Positions 5,853-8,298 of a DNA stretch of 8,298 bases are shown here, in pieces (position 1 is the stretch's first letter; each line of letters begins with the position of its first letter). Origin of the DNA: an uncultured Bacillota bacterium (GTDB taxonomy: Bacteria; Bacillota; Clostridia; Peptostreptococcales; Anaerovoracaceae); the NCBI GenBank assembly GCA_946546075.1, contig CAMNNV010000047.1, positions 1 through 8,298 on the forward strand. Reading direction: 5' to 3'. The notes beneath the pieces were generated by a model, which saw nothing but the letters and a program-made list of their open reading frames with translations, was not told where the DNA came from and ran no database searches. Made by a program: the position numbers and the translations under genes.

Positions 5853-6716
5853 ATGTTTGATAACTTTATTCTCAGAAAAACAGACAAAGGGAATATCGCA
5901 GGCTACTTATGGCATGTAGATGACCCTGCTGCTGTCGTGTGTATCATCCACGGGATCGCAGAATACGCGGGAAGGTACGAAAGGATCGCCAGGGCCTTCA
6001 ACGCCAGGAACATAGCTGTGGTATCCATGGACCACAGAGGTCACGGTCTGTCCATGAACAAGAAGGGTCACTGCGCACCTCGAAAGGATGTTTTGGATGA
6101 TGTGACGGCGATGATACAGTATGCCCAGAACAAATATCCGGGCAAGCCTCTCATCGTATACGGCCACAGCATGGGCGGAAACATCGGTCTCGATTACAAA
6201 TACAGGGGCGAGCTCAACGATGCGGCTGCAGGCTATATCATCACAGGACCTTGGCTGAGGCTGGTAAGGTCGACACCGAAGCCTCTCGTGGCACTTGTGA
6301 AAGCCGGAGTGAAAATCGCACCGACTTTGACGATCAGTGCCGGAGTGGACCAGTCCAAGCTGGGACATCCGGAATCCGTGGCAGCCTTCACGAATCCGGA
6401 GATGCTCCACAACAAGATCTCCATCGCCACAGCTCTCGACGGCATGCTCATCGGAGAGGCCATCGAGAAGGGCACTATGGAGACAAACGGCAAGGGAGAA
6501 GATATCCCGATGCTCCTGATGCACGGAAGTGACGACTTCATCTGCGATGTGAATGGCACGAGAACATTCGCGGCAAGACTCAAGGAAGAAGGCAGACCTT
6601 GCGAGTACGTGGAGTGGCACGGCTTCTACCACGAGGTCCACAACGGCGGACCGAAGAGCCTGGGAGATAAGGTCATCGAGAAAGCCGTTTCGTGGGTGGA
6701 AAACCTGATAAAATAA
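5853..6716 (+). CDS. Alpha/beta hydrolase, monoacylglycerol lipase/lysophospholipase-like
   Basis: Serine hydrolase of the Hydrolase_4 type (monoglyceride lipase or lysophospholipase family), with no signal peptide, so probably cytoplasmic. In the 287-residue protein from ATG 5853: oxyanion-hole motif IIHGIAEYAGRY (31-42), DHRGHGLS (60-67), nucleophile elbow YGHSMGG (103-109) with Ser106, acid residue Asp228 in MHGSDDFIC, and His260 in FYHEVHN. The full triad is therefore present. A cap region with several Pro/Lys residues lies at about 130-200. It ends the plus-strand operon, 3 bases after the flavin reductase-like gene. The natural substrate is unknown; a lipid ester such as a monoglyceride or lysophospholipid would be typical. 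The alternative start GTG 5850 adds one residue. Confidence 0.9.
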   Translation: MFDNFILRKTDKGNIAGYLWHVDDPAAVVCIIHGIAEYAGRYERIARAFNARNIAVVSMDHRGHGLSMNKKGHCAPRKDVLDDVTAMIQYAQNKYPGKPLIVYGHSMGGNIGLDYKYRGELNDAAAGYIITGPWLRLVRSTPKPLVALVKAGVKIAPTLTISAGVDQSKLGHPESVAAFTNPEMLHNKISIATALDGMLIGEAIEKGTMETNGKGEDIPMLLMHGSDDFICDVNGTRTFAARLKEEGRPCEYVEWHGFYHEVHNGGPKSLGDKVIEKAVSWVENLIK

Positions 6717-6752
6717 AAGAAAAGCCCGCAGTTTCATTACGGAAGCTGCGGG
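6710..6752 (-). terminator. Rho-independent terminator of rqcH, overlapping its 3' end
   Basis: The inverted repeat CCCGCAG (6725-6731) and CTGCGGG (6746-6752) forms a 7-bp GC-rich stem that can be extended by TTTC/GGAA pairing (6732-6735 with 6741-6744, one bulged base). Read on the minus strand, the hairpin is followed by a broken T-tract (C TTTT C TTTT A TTTT, 6724 down to 6710), as for an intrinsic terminator. Read on the plus strand, no T-run follows (TCTACATATAATG), so it should stop rqcH more than the plus-strand operon. The TAA stop of rqcH (6737-6739) lies in the loop. Confidence 0.8.
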
Positions 6753-8298
6753 TCTACATATAATGTTCTGTTGTGAGTAAAGATCACCATGCCGGGCTTG
6801 GCACCGCCCGGCTTTTTGACGTATTTGACGCGTGTATAGTCCACCGGGACGTTCTTTGAGTTCTTGCCTTTGCTGTGGTAGGCGGCGATGGCTGCGGCCT
6901 GGAAGAGTTCTTCTTCTGTGGCTTCTTCTCCATCCGTCACCAGGATGACGTGGGAGCCTGGGATGTCCTTCGTGTGGAGCCAGATGTCCGTTGAGGATGC
7001 CCGCTTCAGGGTGAGCCAGTCGTTCTCCTTGTTGTTGCGGCCGGCCAGAACGGTTTTGCCGGAGCTGGTCGTATAGGACAGCGGTTTCGGCTTCGGATTC
7101 TTCGGGAGCCTGCGGCTGCTTTTGCGGAAGCGTATGAACCCCGATTCGGTGAGCTCCTGCCGGATGGACTCCACTTCTTCGATGGAACCTGCGCTCTGGG
7201 TAAACTGCACCACCGACTCCAGGTATTCGATCTCCCGGGACGTCTCCTCCAGCTGTATCTTTTTTTCTTTGATGGCAGTCTTGTACTTGCCGTATTTTTT
7301 GTAGTAATTCTGGGCGTTTCTCGAAGGCGAGAATTTCGGGTCGAGAGGAATGTCCATCAGAGAACCGTCGTAGTAGTTCGTGACGGTGACTTTCGTATCT
7401 CCCGGCTTGCACATGTGGATGTTCGCCGTCAGAAGCTCCCCATAGAGCCTGTATTTCTCCGAGTTCTCCGCCTTATAAAGGTCTTCGTTCAGACGCTGCA
7501 TCTTCAGCTTCAGCTTATCCAGCTGTCCGTTTATGACGCGTAAGAGGTCTCCAGAACGCTGCTTGACGGTGTTGGAGGATTCTCTTCTCGTGAAGAAATA
7601 TTCCGCCGCCTGGCTGAAGGTCTCAAAGGTGATGCGCCGGTACGTATCATCGTATACCGACAGGGGCGTAATGTGAAAATCGCATGGTTTGCCGTCTTCG
7701 TCGAGGTAGACTGCCGGCTCTGATGCGTCACCGTCCACGGAATCGATGATCCCGCGCAAAGCTTTGTACGGCTCATCGGCAGAAGCGATGGTCTCCGCAA
7801 GAGCGGGGGAGATGCCCTGGATGCTGTTCATGATGGCGCGGGCGCCCTGCAGCTCACCTGCAAGGATCGCGTCCATGTCTTCCTGGGTGATCTGGGTGAA
7901 AGGAGTCTTCTCCTGGGCAGGGGGATAGGAATAGGCCTTGCCCGGCAGGATCTGCCTGGCCCTGTTCACATCGATGGAAATGTGCTTGATGCTGTCCAGG
8001 ATCCTTCCCGTTCCCATATCCATCAGGACGATATTGCTGTGTTTGCCCATGATCTCCACGATGAGCTTCTTGTTCACGTGAAAACCGAGCTCATCTACGG
8101 TCTCGATGAGAAATTCTATGATGCGGTCGTTCTCATACTGCACCACGTCCGTGATCCTGCCGGCGCTGATGTGCTTTCGCAGCACCATGCAAAAGGTGGG
8201 CGGATCCAGCGGGTTCTCGTGGGTGCCTTCTGTCAGATAGATCACGCAGTGATTGCCGTAGACGCTGATGAAAAGTTTCCTGCGGCCTTCCTTCGTGT
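6737..8298 (-). CDS. rqcH: RqcH/NFACT (FbpA-like) ribosome quality control protein, N-terminus cut by window edge
   Basis: Bacterial homologue of Rqc2/NEMF: binds stalled 50S subunits with peptidyl-tRNA and adds C-terminal alanine tails that mark nascent chains for degradation; such proteins were earlier called fibronectin-binding. 519 residues are visible, and the frame stays open to the window edge. The GTG at 8245 is internal, because conserved sequence (KLFISVYGNHCVIYLTEG) continues before it. NFACT-N is seen as NPLDPPTFCMVLRKHI and EIMGKHSNIVLMD; the Asp-Arg pair needed for tailing in Bacillus (D97/R98) is kept in QYENDRIIEF, visible residues 57-58, so roughly 40 residues are missing. 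Helix-hairpin-helix-like IQGISPALAE, a long coiled-coil region, and a C-terminal NFACT-R domain (LAGRNNKENDWLTLKRASST, DIWLHTKDIPGSHVIL, KYVKKPGGAKPGMVIFTHNR, TLYVDP) follow. It is convergent to the operon, so separately regulated; its promoter lies outside. Confidence 0.95.
   Translation of the reverse strand, partial: TKEGRRKLFISVYGNHCVIYLTEGTHENPLDPPTFCMVLRKHISAGRITDVVQYENDRIIEFLIETVDELGFHVNKKLIVEIMGKHSNIVLMDMGTGRILDSIKHISIDVNRARQILPGKAYSYPPAQEKTPFTQITQEDMDAILAGELQGARAIMNSIQGISPALAETIASADEPYKALRGIIDSVDGDASEPAVYLDEDGKPCDFHITPLSVYDDTYRRITFETFSQAAEYFFTRRESSNTVKQRSGDLLRVINGQLDKLKLKMQRLNEDLYKAENSEKYRLYGELLTANIHMCKPGDTKVTVTNYYDGSLMDIPLDPKFSPSRNAQNYYKKYGKYKTAIKEKKIQLEETSREIEYLESVVQFTQSAGSIEEVESIRQELTESGFIRFRKSSRRLPKNPKPKPLSYTTSSGKTVLAGRNNKENDWLTLKRASSTDIWLHTKDIPGSHVILVTDGEEATEEELFQAAAIAAYHSKGKNSKNVPVDYTRVKYVKKPGGAKPGMVIFTHNRTLYVDPQLP

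Noticed and set aside
5907..7412. Long minus-strand open frame of 501 codons across the hydrolase and the end of rqcH
   Set aside because: It overlaps two well-recognised genes, crosses the rqcH stop and terminator, and its translation is rich in His/Arg/Pro with no family motif. It is a reading-frame shadow.
8243..8245. GTG as the start of rqcH
   Set aside because: The frame stays open to the window edge and the residues before it match the conserved NFACT-N domain, so the gene is merely cut by the window.

Overview
The window is a compact, almost gap-free piece of a Clostridia-type (low- to mid-GC Firmicutes) chromosome. Evidence for this is the SepF and DivIVA division proteins, strong AGGAGG-type ribosome binding sites, TTG/GTG-type start usage, a prolipoprotein signal peptidase next to an RluD-family pseudouridine synthase (the lspA-ylyB order known from Bacillus), and an RqcH/NFACT protein. 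An anaerobe of the Anaerovoracaceae/Family XIII sort would fit, but this genus-level guess is inference only. No mobile element, CRISPR array, tRNA or rRNA is visible, and no gene-free stretch exceeds about 40 bases.

Layout. 4-762 (+): trmD, the tRNA m1G37 methyltransferase. 763-800: a short gap with a good sigma-A-like promoter whose predicted start lies at the next ATG. 801-1940 (+): a membrane-anchored HlyD-like protein without a recognisable export partner. 1942-2655 (+): YggS/YlmE PLP-binding protein, starting at TTG. 2692-3180 (+): sepF. 3193-3813 (+): divIVA. 3843-4301 (+): lspA. 4303-5238 (+): rluD/ylyB-like pseudouridine synthase. 5238-5849 (+): flavin reductase-like protein with a very basic tail. 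5853-6716 (+): monoglyceride-lipase-like alpha/beta hydrolase. 6737-8298 (-): rqcH, convergent, with its N-terminal part cut by the window edge. A terminator for rqcH sits between the two convergent genes and overlaps the end of rqcH.

How the genes fit together. The block from 801 to 6716 is plausibly one operon: junctions range from a 1-base overlap to 36 bases, and most starts have their ribosome binding site in or just after the previous gene. Its core (yggS-sepF-divIVA-lspA-rluD) is a shortened form of the Bacillus ylmE-sepF-ylmG-ylmH-divIVA-ileS-lspA-ylyB region, which joins division/septum placement to envelope lipoprotein maturation and RNA modification. Here ylmG, ylmH and ileS are missing, and a HlyD-like gene stands at the head. 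The flanking trmD and rqcH genes act in translation fidelity and ribosome quality control.

No clearly new multi-gene system is present. The points most worth a second look are the HlyD-like protein tied to the division cluster, the possibly leaderless promoter before it, and an apparent hairpin that would bring a distant Shine-Dalgarno sequence to the lspA start.
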